Shown here in pieces: positions 1-5,142 of a stretch of DNA of 5,833 nucleotides. The position numbers were made by a program, and so were the translations under genes. The DNA is from Phycisphaerales bacterium (lineage in GTDB: Bacteria > Planctomycetota > Phycisphaerae > Tepidisphaerales > Tepidisphaeraceae). The stretch is from assembly GCA_028288945.1 (NCBI GenBank), contig JAQGHH010000396.1:1-5833 (forward strand), read 5' to 3'. The notes beneath the pieces are model-generated. The model worked only from the letters and a program-made list of their open reading frames with translations. It did no database searches and was not told where the DNA came from. Numbering within the stretch: the stretch's first letter is position 1; every line of letters begins with the position of its first letter.

Positions 1-9
1 GACAATCAT

Positions 10-435
10 TCACTTCTGCCCCTGCGGCTGATGCTGCGGGGGCGGACCTTGAACCGCGCGTGCCGGGGGGGTGGGCGCGGGGCGGTTGCTCTTCGTGGTG
101 TCGGGGCCGACGCTTACGTGCCCGACGAATGCCGCCCCTTCTTCCACGACCAGCTTGTTGGCCGTCAGGTCGCCCTGGTAGCGGGCGGACTGCTTGAGCT
201 CCACGCGCTCGCTGGCGGTAAGGTTCCCCTGAACCTCGCCTTCCACGATGATCGCCCCGGCGTCCACGTCGGCGCTCATTTTGGCCTCTTTGGCCACATG
301 AAGCCTGCCGGGCGTGGTGATTTTACCCTCGAAGCGGCCCATCAGCCGCATGCCTTTTTCGAAGTTCAACTCGCCTTTAAAGCTTGCATCGGGTCCGAGA
401 ATGGTGGGGAATTCCTGATTGCCGGCTTCCGCCAT
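10..435 (-). CDS. Bactofilin (polymer-forming cytoskeletal protein)
   Basis: A 141-residue protein of the bactofilin family (formerly DUF583). These proteins form nucleotide-independent beta-helical filaments that act as a membrane-associated scaffold in shape, polarity or stalk functions. Residues about 10-112 show the short repeating hydrophobic/Gly pattern of a right-handed beta-helix: an opening TILGPDASFKGEL, then GRFEGKI, IIVEGEVQGNL and ARYQGDL. The tail (about 113-141) is rich in Pro and Gln and probably disordered, which is usual for the family. I start at the ATG ending at 435 because GGAG lies 7 bases upstream, and because a longer reading to 573 would run through a good promoter and does not look like bactofilin. 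The gene is probably monocistronic. The family call is firm; the specific cellular role is not visible. Confidence 0.93.
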   Translation of the reverse strand: MAEAGNQEFPTILGPDASFKGELNFEKGMRLMGRFEGKITTPGRLHVAKEAKMSADVDAGAIIVEGEVQGNLTASERVELKQSARYQGDLTANKLVVEEGAAFVGHVSVGPDTTKSNRPAPTPPARAVQGPPPQHQPQGQK

Positions 436-540
436 GGGGTGTCTCCGTAGATCTTCCGTGATTTGCAGAGCGCCCGCTGCGCCCCACAGGCGATTGAAGC
501 ATCCGGCGACAGAATGTGCCCGGCCCCAAACCGCGACGGG

Positions 541-568
541 ATTATACGGGTGTGCCCCCCACATACAA
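541..568 (-). promoter_or_regulatory. Sigma70-like promoter of the bactofilin gene
   Basis: On the minus strand TTGTAT (568-563) is followed after 16 bases by a perfect TATAAT (546-541). This would place the transcript start roughly 100 bases before the bactofilin ATG at 435. The -35 box is weak (TTG plus three mismatches), and an A-run on the minus strand (601-596) lies further upstream. It also argues against extending the bactofilin reading frame to 573. Confidence 0.5.
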
Positions 569-625
569 CGCAACTGCGGGCCAGATCACAGACTGTTTTT
601 TGATTGTGAATTGGGCCGCAAAACC

Positions 626-646
626 CATTGCAAGGCCGGTGCAATG
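626..646 (-). terminator. Weak hairpin terminator candidate after the cupredoxin gene
   Basis: CATTGC (626-631) pairs perfectly with GCAATG (641-646) around a 9-base loop. Read on the minus strand, the hairpin is followed by GGTTTTG. It lies about 130 bases after the stop of the gene ending at 778, between that gene and the bactofilin promoter, where a terminator would be expected. The stem is only 6 bp and the T run only four. The rest of the 436-777 gap holds the bactofilin promoter and leader, scattered TGCAAT motifs (640, 691, 711), and no credible gene. Confidence 0.3.
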
Positions 647-777
647 CGCGCAGAGCCGAACCGCGTTTTGATTGCGCCAGAGCGGCCGCGTGCAATGTTT
701 TGTACGGTCTTGCAATATGGTTGCGACCCGTCCAAGCAATAGAACGACATGCCAAGGCGTGAGTGTCAGTCCGTATT

Positions 778-1803
778 TTATCCGCCGCCCTTAACAAGGA
801 CCGTTCCCTTCATGCCCATCTCCTCGTGCGGCCGGCAGACGTACCTGTACGTGCCGGGGACGGTAAATTTCTGCGCGAAGGTTCCGCCGGGCTTGATCTT
901 CCCCGAATCGAACGGTCGGGCGCCCGCCGGCAGCGCCACGTCTTTAGGGTCCGAGGCGGCGTTCGGGTCGTCGGTCACGGTGTGGGATTCCTTCGAGCGA
1001 TTCGTCCACCGCACGGTTGTGCCCGCCGCGATGCTGATCGACTCGGGCGTGAACACGTCGTCGTCGGTCATGTCTACCACGGCCAGCCCCGGCTCGGCGG
1101 GCTGTCTTCCCGAGGGGGCGGCTGCACCGCCTCCGGCGTTCGCGAGGTAATGATCGCCATCGTCGTGCCGGTCGCCGGTTACGGATCGCGGCGGGTTCCA
1201 ATCGTATTCGTGCAGGCCGTAGATCATCGCGCCGCCGAAGAAGCCGGTCGCGCCCACGAGCGGGACGGCGAGGAACAGGACGGCCCGGAACGCGGCACGC
1301 CAGCCCGCCCGGTTCGAGCGACGGCTCATCTCCGAGAGCAGCAGGATCACGGCGGCGCCCGCGCCCGCCGCGGTACCCAGCCACCTGTGTATCTCCAGCA
1401 GGCGCGATTCGTCGTGCTCGGCGGCGAATGCCCAGCCGAGCGGCGCGGTGATCACGGCCGCGACGGCCCCGACGATCACGCACCAACGCGACGCGCCCTC
1501 CAGCCACAACGGGCCGTTCACGATTCGCAGCAACTCCGCGAGCGCCGCGCCCAGAAGCATGGCGATGGGGAACGCCGTCAGCGGGGGATGGAAGTGGCCG
1601 ACCCACCGAACGAAGTGGGGCCAGCCGCCGGCCGAGGCACCTTCGTTTGCCTGATCCTCATCGGCCCCCGAGACATGAGCCATCGGATGCAAGACCGTAA
1701 CGGGCGGGTCATTGCGGCGTACGCCGCCTTCGGCAGCCGCCTGCACACATGACCAGCAGAGCGAAATGGTGCCAAGGGCGATCAGCGGCAGTGTTCGACA
1801 CAT
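778..1803 (-). CDS. DUF2231 membrane module fused to a C-terminal cupredoxin (copper) domain
   Basis: A 341-residue envelope protein. Residues 1-22 form a signal peptide or first helix. Residues about 70-195 contain four hydrophobic helices (about 74-93, 106-125, 141-157, 172-195) with hallmarks of the DUF2231 membrane family: HFHPPLTAFPI near 70-80, HRWLGT at 139-144 and a late His at 198. A Gly/Ala/Pro linker (about 205-240) leads to a plastocyanin/pseudoazurin-like domain (about 240-338). Its type I copper ligands are visible: His274 in SHTV, then Cys323-x2-His326-x4-Met331. Met329 is an alternative axial ligand. The domain probably carries electrons or binds copper outside the membrane; the membrane part has no established reaction I can state. 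TGAGG sits 5 bases before the ATG. The gene is divergent from the exported protein at 2014. Domain calls are strong; the redox partner is unknown. Confidence 0.88.
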   Translation of the reverse strand: MCRTLPLIALGTISLCWSCVQAAAEGGVRRNDPPVTVLHPMAHVSGADEDQANEGASAGGWPHFVRWVGHFHPPLTAFPIAMLLGAALAELLRIVNGPLWLEGASRWCVIVGAVAAVITAPLGWAFAAEHDESRLLEIHRWLGTAAGAGAAVILLLSEMSRRSNRAGWRAAFRAVLFLAVPLVGATGFFGGAMIYGLHEYDWNPPRSVTGDRHDDGDHYLANAGGGAAAPSGRQPAEPGLAVVDMTDDDVFTPESISIAAGTTVRWTNRSKESHTVTDDPNAASDPKDVALPAGARPFDSGKIKPGGTFAQKFTVPGTYRYVCRPHEEMGMKGTVLVKGGG

Positions 1804-1863
1804 GGGAGCCTCACTGTATGGGGCCGCACTTCATCGAAGGTAATCACGGCTGTGTGAGTTGAG

Positions 1864-1875
1864 GAACACTTGTTC
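1864..1875. promoter_or_regulatory. GAAC-N4-GTTC dyad in the divergent intergenic region
   Basis: A perfect inverted repeat, GAAC-ACTT-GTTC, lies 61 bases before the cupredoxin-fusion start and about 140 bases before the exported-protein start. The spacing and half-sites equal the core of the LexA box known from Gram-positive bacteria. Whether the LexA of this organism uses that box is unknown, and any dimeric regulator could bind such a dyad. No clear sigma70 promoter was found alongside it. Confidence 0.3.
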
Positions 1876-1885
1876 TGACGCTTCG

Positions 1886-1913
1886 GCTTGCAAACTTTGC
1901 AGTTACGGCAAGC
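1886..1913. promoter_or_regulatory. Two-tier inverted repeat between divergent genes
   Basis: GCTTGC (1886-1891) pairs with GCAAGC (1908-1913). Inside it AACT (1893-1896) pairs with AGTT (1901-1904) around a TTGC loop. A second small stem, CCTAC/GTAGG (1925-1929, 1936-1940), follows. Such a structure could be an operator or a leader hairpin for the gene at 2014. There is no T run, so it is not an obvious terminator. Function is not established. Confidence 0.3.
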
Positions 1914-2013
1914 ACGACCTGCGCCCTACACTGGCGTAGGCCTTTGCCTGAGCCCTCGCACGTGAGGCGTCGAAGCGCGAAGGTTCACATTCCTCTTTTC
2001 CAAGGAGCATCCG

Positions 2014-2418
2014 ATGAACGGCGTACGAAAGTGTTTGCTGGCGGCGGTCGCGATCTCCGGCCTGAGCCTTCCGGGTCCGACGGCCTGGGCGGAGGACGCG
2101 AAGGACCAGAAGGACCACACGAAGACCGGCGTCCTCATCGACAACACCTGCGGGGCGAAGCAGGCGGACGAGACCGCGGCGGCGAAGCACCCGCAGAAGT
2201 GCGCCATGAAGGAATCCTGCGCGGCCTCCGGATATCAGTTGATCGTCGGCGACAAACACTACAAGCTCGACGACAAGGGCAACGAAAAGGCCAAAGCCTA
2301 TCTGGCCAAAGCCGACTCGACCCGAGTTACCATCGAGGGTACAGTGGTGGACGAGAAGATCGAGGTCACGTGGATCAAAGCCGCCGATAAGAACGGCGAT
2401 AAGAAGGACGCGAAGTAA
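2014..2418 (+). CDS. Small exported protein with conserved-looking Cys and His
   Basis: A 134-residue precursor. The signal peptide is clear: basic MNGVRK, a hydrophobic core, and probable cleavage after TAWA at residue 26. The mature part is very hydrophilic and Lys/Asp-rich. It reads as TGVLIDNTCGAK (Cys46), KHPQKC (His59, Cys63), ESCAASGY (Cys69), then a short beta-rich section through TVVDEKIEVTWI and a charged tail. It resembles small secreted bacterial proteins with a D-x2-CGAK/H signature followed by further Cys and an OB-like strand pattern. I know no function for these. The Cys/His set could form a disulfide or bind metal. AAGGAG sits 6 bases before the ATG, and a strong hairpin terminator follows, so it is likely transcribed alone. 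It is divergent from a copper-domain protein, which hints at an envelope redox or metal role but does not prove it. Confidence 0.85.
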   Translation: MNGVRKCLLAAVAISGLSLPGPTAWAEDAKDQKDHTKTGVLIDNTCGAKQADETAAAKHPQKCAMKESCAASGYQLIVGDKHYKLDDKGNEKAKAYLAKADSTRVTIEGTVVDEKIEVTWIKAADKNGDKKDAK

Positions 2419-2450
2419 CGCCTTCCCCCCCACGCACCAGAGCGAGCCAC

Positions 2451-2486
2451 AGGGCAGGCCCGCGATCGCGGCCTTGCCCTCTTTTC
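2451..2486 (+). terminator. Rho-independent terminator after the exported protein
   Basis: AGGGCAGGCC (2451-2460) pairs with the segment 2470-2480 (ending TTGCCCT) through ten base pairs with one bulged T, around a GC-rich loop that is itself palindromic (CGCGATCGCG). CTTTTC follows. It begins 33 bases after the stop at 2418 and lies before the ribosome binding site of the next gene. It separates the two transcription units, though some readthrough is possible because the T run is short. Confidence 0.7.
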
Positions 2487-2506
2487 ATTGCCCCGAAGGC
2501 GTGGCC

Positions 2507-2857
2507 ATGATTCATCTGAAACGGGCGTATGACGAACCCTCCCCGGAAGACGGCGAGCGGGTTCTCGTCGAGCGGCTTTGGCCGCGGGGAGTGACCAAGG
2601 CGCGCGCTGCGGTGGATCTCTGGCTCAAGGACGTGGCGCCCAGTCCCGAGCTGCGAAAGTGGTTTGGGCACGATCCGGCCAAATGGAAGCAGTTCGAGCG
2701 GCGGTACTGGAAAGAGCTGCAAAGCAAGCGGGAGGCGGTCGACGTATTGCGGCAAATGGCCAGGCGGGGGACCGTCACGCTCGTGTACGCCGCACGAGAC
2801 GAGGAACACAACGGCGCCCTGGCGCTCAAAACGTTTCTCGAACGACGAATAAGGTGA
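2507..2857 (+). CDS. DUF488 family protein (YeaO-like)
   Basis: A 116-residue cytoplasmic protein with the full signature of the YeaO branch of DUF488: VERLWPRGVTK near residues 22-32, WLKDVAPSPELRKWFGHDP near 39-57, FERRYWKEL near 63-71, and TLVYAARDEEHN near 89-100. Length is normal for the family. The biochemical role is uncharacterised; no catalytic assignment is made here. The start is the ATG at 2507, with GAAGG 7 bases upstream. A TTG at 2474 would begin inside the terminator hairpin of the previous gene and add residues absent from the usual family start. It lies 88 bases after the exported-protein gene and converges on the DoxX-like gene. No promoter of its own was recognised. Confidence 0.9.
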   Translation: MIHLKRAYDEPSPEDGERVLVERLWPRGVTKARAAVDLWLKDVAPSPELRKWFGHDPAKWKQFERRYWKELQSKREAVDVLRQMARRGTVTLVYAARDEEHNGALALKTFLERRIR

Positions 2858-2859
2858 GC

Positions 2860-2873
2860 CGCCGTTGACGGCG
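2860..2873. terminator. Short GC hairpin between convergent genes
   Basis: CGCCG (2860-2864) pairs perfectly with CGGCG (2869-2873) around a TTGA loop, 3 bases after the stop of the DUF488 gene. There is no T run on either side, so it is a weak terminator candidate at best. The convergent gap 2858-2942 shows no other clear element. Confidence 0.25.
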
Positions 2874-2942
2874 CCTCGTCAAGGTGTTCAAGGGCGGACC
2901 TCGCTCGTAACCTGGCGCGTCCGACGTCCAACTTGACAAGCC

Positions 2943-3392
2943 TCAATGACGCACTGTGCTGCTAAGCCGGCCCAACGCAAGGGCGCTCAGGCACAAACCC
3001 AAGTCGCGCAATGCCACGTCGTAATGCGGCATCGGGTTGGAGGCGGGGATCAGCAGCAGATTAATAATGATGCCTAGGAGCCAGGCCGCCACGACGTACG
3101 AAAACACCTTCGGCCAAATTGCCACGCCAAGACCCGCCACGATCTCGATCACGCCGACCGCGAGCATAAAGGCATGACCATGACCGCGGAGGATGTTGTT
3201 GGCTACCGGGGCGAGATAGTTGTCCCAATTCACCAGCAGATGCAGGAATTTATCAATCCCCGCCACGATTGGCGCGACGGTAAAAGCAACGTGAAGGAAT
3301 TGATAGGCCTGGTACGTCGGGTTATGAATATCGACACGGTTGCGCCCGGCATCGCCGGGAAACCCGGCTGACGGATGTATTGCTTGTGACAT
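2943..3392 (-). CDS. DoxX-like four-helix membrane protein
   Basis: A 149-residue integral membrane protein. After a hydrophilic N-terminus (about 1-28) there are four hydrophobic segments (about 32-54, 73-92, 97-115, 125-142). The motifs are those of DoxX/DoxD-like proteins: APIVAGIDKFLHLLVNW, GHAFMLAVGVIEIVAGLGV, and a terminal HYDVALRDLGLCLSALALGRLS. Family members are inner-membrane proteins linked in various bacteria to redox or thiosulfate metabolism, but most, including this type, have no tested function. AGAGG lies 5 bases before the ATG. The gene is convergent with DUF488 and downstream of a PIN pseudogene on the same strand. A sigma54-like element sits 54 bases before the start. Family assignment is good; role unknown. 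Confidence 0.85.
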   Translation of the reverse strand: MSQAIHPSAGFPGDAGRNRVDIHNPTYQAYQFLHVAFTVAPIVAGIDKFLHLLVNWDNYLAPVANNILRGHGHAFMLAVGVIEIVAGLGVAIWPKVFSYVVAAWLLGIIINLLLIPASNPMPHYDVALRDLGLCLSALALGRLSSTVRH

Positions 3393-3445
3393 AGGAACCT
3401 CTGCTTACGGCACCAATGGTTTGTCCAGTTCCGCCGGTGTGTGCC

Positions 3446-3461
3446 GACAATTCGTGTGCCA
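3446..3461 (-). promoter_or_regulatory. Near-consensus sigma54 promoter for the DoxX-like gene
   Basis: On the minus strand TGGCAC (3461-3456), N5, TTGT (3450-3447) matches the sigma54 -24/-12 pattern TGGCAC-N5-TTGC except that the -12 C is T. The spacing is exact, and a start about 12 bases on gives a leader of roughly 40 bases before the ATG at 3392. No enhancer-binding protein gene or activator site is visible nearby. The missing -12 C would weaken a real promoter. Confidence 0.3.
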
Positions 3462-3519
3462 ACGTACCGACGGATGAAAGAATCAACCAACGCAGGCGCG
3501 GTACCGGCGATCCTTTGTT

Positions 3520-3805
3520 AATGAGCTGGGTCACGAAGCAATGAAGCATCGTCGCGCGGAAGGCCAACTGCTGCACGAACACGTCGATCCGCTCACCGTC
3601 CAGGCCGGGCAACTTGTTACGGACGGTCGGATAATTCAACACGGCGCGGAGCTCCATCAGAACCGCACGGCTGACGTAGACCTCAATAAGGCTTTGTTCG
3701 AGAAGCTGTAGGGCTCGACCGGATGGCCCCGCCATCATTGGAAGCGGCTTGGACCGGTACATTGCAGTAGAATACGACGCGCGGCCGGTCGGCGGACGAA
3801 CTCAT
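3520..3805 (-). pseudogene. Decayed PIN-domain toxin-like gene
   Basis: Remains of a PIN-domain protein of the putative toxin (COG1569-like) type, whose intact members are usually Mg-dependent RNases. The minus strand opens with ATG at 3805 (MSSSADRPRVVFYCNVPVQA), which matches the family start with VVF-D-CNV. The first catalytic Asp is Tyr here. The frame is broken in a GGGG run (3730-3727); dropping one G restores GGPSGRALQLLEQ, and the new frame continues through YVSRAVLMELRAVLN and DVFVQQLAFRATML. The acidic Glu of MELRAVL is kept. After that the family pattern is lost; LRDPAH plus a stop, in a third frame (3538-3518), may be the relic of the conserved RDPxDE site. The C-terminal part is missing. 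No partner antitoxin was recognised. The family match is good, and the frameshift plus lost catalytic residue make function very unlikely. Confidence 0.75.
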
Positions 3806-3882
3806 TTGCGCGCTTTCCCCGACCGTCCAGATCGGCTTCCATCCGTCGGCAGCGCCGGTAGTGTCCTAATTTGAATTTGACT

Positions 3883-3896
3883 GGACTAAACAGTCC
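3883..3896 (-). terminator. Small hairpin overlapping the zinc-ribbon gene stop
   Basis: GGACT (3883-3887) pairs perfectly with AGTCC (3892-3896) around an AAAC loop, right over the TAG stop of the minus-strand gene ending at 3886. An AT-rich stretch (3867-3879) lies beyond it on the minus strand. Short stem and no clean T run, so a weak terminator candidate. Confidence 0.25.
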
Positions 3897-4293
3897 TCTT
3901 ATCGCCGCTCGCGGCGGGGATTTTCGTTTCCGTCCCGCACTCCGGACATCGGTCGGGCGTGGCGCGGAGGTCGTAGCCGCAAGAGAGGCAGTGACCGGGT
4001 GGTGTGCGCCGGTTCAGGAATACCATGCCATAGACGAGCGGGGGTACGGCCGCTGCCGTTGCGGGAATCCAATAGGGCACTGTTCGCACCGGGGTCGAGC
4101 TTGGATACGTGTACATGATGCCGCGCCAGTATTCCACCACCCCTCGCTGAGAACTGATTACCAATCGGCGGTAGCGGTCCGGGTGCCATTCATACGCGTC
4201 TGTACGAACGTAGCTCCTTACCCACATGACGCACGTCCCCACGCACAGCAGCAGCGACAGCGCGGATAGGAGCGTAAAGAGGCGGCGGCGCAT
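3886..4293 (-). CDS. Planctomycete-type membrane protein with C-terminal zinc ribbon
   Basis: A 135-residue protein. It opens MRRRLFTLLSALSLLLCVGT, a basic start plus a membrane helix (about 5-26). A polar section (about 28-72) follows, with a Trp/Tyr/Arg-rich pattern. A second helix (about 74-92) comes next, and the C-terminus carries a rubredoxin-like zinc ribbon: Cys102-x2-Cys105-x10-Cys116-x2-Cys119 within GYDLRATPDRCPEC. I recognise the architecture as a family abundant in Planctomycetota, often many copies per genome, without known function. With two helices the ribbon probably faces the cytoplasm. The ATG ending at 4293 is chosen because family members start MRRRLFTLLS. No ribosome binding site precedes it. 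An in-frame GTG at 4356 has an AGGGG a few bases upstream and cannot be excluded. The gene is divergent from the methyltransferase remnant at 4350. Confidence 0.8.
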   Translation of the reverse strand: MRRRLFTLLSALSLLLCVGTCVMWVRSYVRTDAYEWHPDRYRRLVISSQRGVVEYWRGIMYTYPSSTPVRTVPYWIPATAAAVPPLVYGMVFLNRRTPPGHCLSCGYDLRATPDRCPECGTETKIPAASGDKRTV

Positions 4294-4349
4294 GGGGGGA
4301 TGATACCCAAAACTGAAATCAGATTTCAGCTGTTCGCCTCCAGCGGTCT

Positions 4350-4724
4350 TTGACACTTTCCCCTGGCCCCAATCCCCCGACGAAGAAACAAATCGACTCC
4401 ATTGCCGCCGCGGCGGTGTCGGTGCGGAAGGTGAGGGCCGCGGCGTTGCGGCAGATCGACGGCGGGTTGCGGGCGTTGCACCGGACGCTGGAACTACCCG
4501 GCAAGAACCCCCTCAAGGACGCCCACGCCGCCCTCGACGCCGCGGTCCTCGCGGCGTACGGGTTCGACGCGAAGAAGGACCTGCTTTCGGAGCTTCTCGA
4601 CTTGAACCGCGCCGTCACCAGCCGCGAGAAGGCGGGCCAACCCGTCACCGCCCCCGGCGTCCCCCCGTCCTACGGCGACCCCTCGCCGCTCATTACGGAT
4701 GATTGCATCAAGCCCGTGTCGTGA
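4350..4724 (+). pseudogene. C-terminal tail of a DNA methyltransferase / restriction-modification enzyme
   Basis: An open stretch of about 124 codons that reads as the end of a much larger protein. Residues about 36-72 (GGLRALHRTLELPGKNPL, then DAHAALDAAVLAAYGF), followed by LLSELLDLNRAV, EKAGQPVTAPG and a terminal DDCIKP, resemble the C-terminal region of large class I SAM-dependent DNA methyltransferases of the MmeI/type IIG-like kind. There is no SAM-binding motif, no NPPY catalytic motif and no nuclease motif. Neither the open frame (back to 4317) nor the region before it contains them. The start at 4350 is only a TTG, with no ribosome binding site. Upstream DNA is occupied by the oppositely oriented zinc-ribbon gene, so the body of the enzyme was probably deleted or displaced. 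A small independent protein is less likely. The family call is from motif memory, not a search. Confidence 0.6.
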
Positions 4725-4854
4725 CCAGGCTGCCATGAGCAGGATCGGTGCATCCTTCCTGCATGGGATGACCGTCCACGGGAAGAGCCAAGGCGGAATG
4801 ATCGAGCCGAACGTTATGCATTTTATCAAATTCGTTGTGAAAAAAGGCCTTTTC

Positions 4855-5010
4855 ATCGGTCAAATCGGCTTTGCACAATAGGAGCAATTAACCGCCAATC
4901 CATGGTGGGCTGAACTGGATTATTTGCCTGCAGGCCTGTTTGAGCCCGCCACTTTTTTGGGCAAAATCGTTCTATTGTGCAAGGCCGGTCAAATCGGTCA
5001 AAATCGGTCA
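4855..5010. repeat. CGGTCAAATCGG direct repeats and GGTCA tandem array
   Basis: The 12-mer CGGTCAAATCGG occurs exactly at 4857-4868 and 4986-4997, overlapping both ends of the nested inverted repeat. On the right it continues as two exact tandem copies of AAATCGGTCA (4991-5000, 5001-5010). In all, GGTCA appears at 4858, 4987, 4996 and 5006. The arrangement could be target-site duplication, iterated protein-binding sites, or local slippage. No replication or integrase gene is present in the window. Confidence 0.5.
4864..4989. repeat. Nested inverted repeat of about 126 bp
   Basis: The outer arms 4864-4881 and 4972-4989 pair over 18 positions: 16 Watson-Crick pairs, including the exact 11-base core CTATTGTGCAA, plus two G-T positions. 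An inner stem, TGGTGGGCT (4903-4911) with AGCCCGCCA (4943-4951), has 9 pairs with one G-T and almost the same centre. A palindrome, GCCTGCAGGC (4926-4935), sits near the tip. The shared centre suggests one folded unit: a structured RNA, a short non-autonomous mobile element, or a recombination or protein-binding site. The sequence alone does not decide between these. Confidence 0.55.
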
Positions 5011-5064
5011 CCACGCGCCCCTGTGGGCCTGAAAATGAGGGTGGCTGTGCACGGGCACTGTGAC

Positions 5065-5076
5065 ATAAGCGCTTAT
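5065..5076. repeat. 12-bp perfect palindrome ATAAGCGCTTAT
   Basis: A perfect palindrome located 78 bases downstream of the epimerase-like gene stop. Flanking bases do not extend it. It could be a regulator site, but no start codon is close enough to make a promoter role obvious. Confidence 0.3.
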
Positions 5077-5118
5077 CAAACGCCGACGGCGGCATTGAGC
5101 CGAACACGCTCATCCCCT

Positions 5119-5142
5119 CTTCTGGCTCCCGGCTTCTGGCTC
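5119..5142. repeat. Short direct repeat CTTCTGGCTC, 14-bp period
   Basis: CTTCTGGCTC occurs at 5119-5128 and 5133-5142, just downstream of the epimerase-like gene stop, followed by a C-rich run. Two copies only, consistent with local slippage in noncoding DNA. Confidence 0.45.

Noticed and set aside
436..573. N-terminal extension of the bactofilin frame to 573
   Set aside because: The extra 46 residues do not look like bactofilin, the region holds a TATAAT promoter, and a good ribosome binding site precedes the ATG ending at 435.
581..610. TCACA...TGTGA as a CRP-type site
   Set aside because: The half-sites face the wrong way and the spacing (14) is wrong for CRP (TGTGA-N6-TCACA).
763..1752. 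Long plus-strand reading frame of about 329 codons
   Set aside because: It is a high-GC shadow of the cupredoxin-fusion gene; its Arg/Gly-rich translation shows no domain.
1903..2433. Minus-strand frame opposite the exported protein
   Set aside because: It covers the ribosome binding site and whole coding region of a gene with a clear signal peptide and has no recognisable domain.
2474..2506. TTG start of the DUF488 gene at 2474
   Set aside because: It begins inside the preceding terminator hairpin and adds residues absent from the family start; the ATG at 2507 has GAAGG 7 bases upstream.
4699..4881. 60-codon plus-strand frame after the methyltransferase tail
   Set aside because: It overlaps the tail, has no ribosome binding site, no family resemblance, and runs into the inverted-repeat arm.
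4984..5010. CRISPR-like repeat array
   Set aside because: The units are 10 bp with no spacers of regular length and no cas genes in the window.
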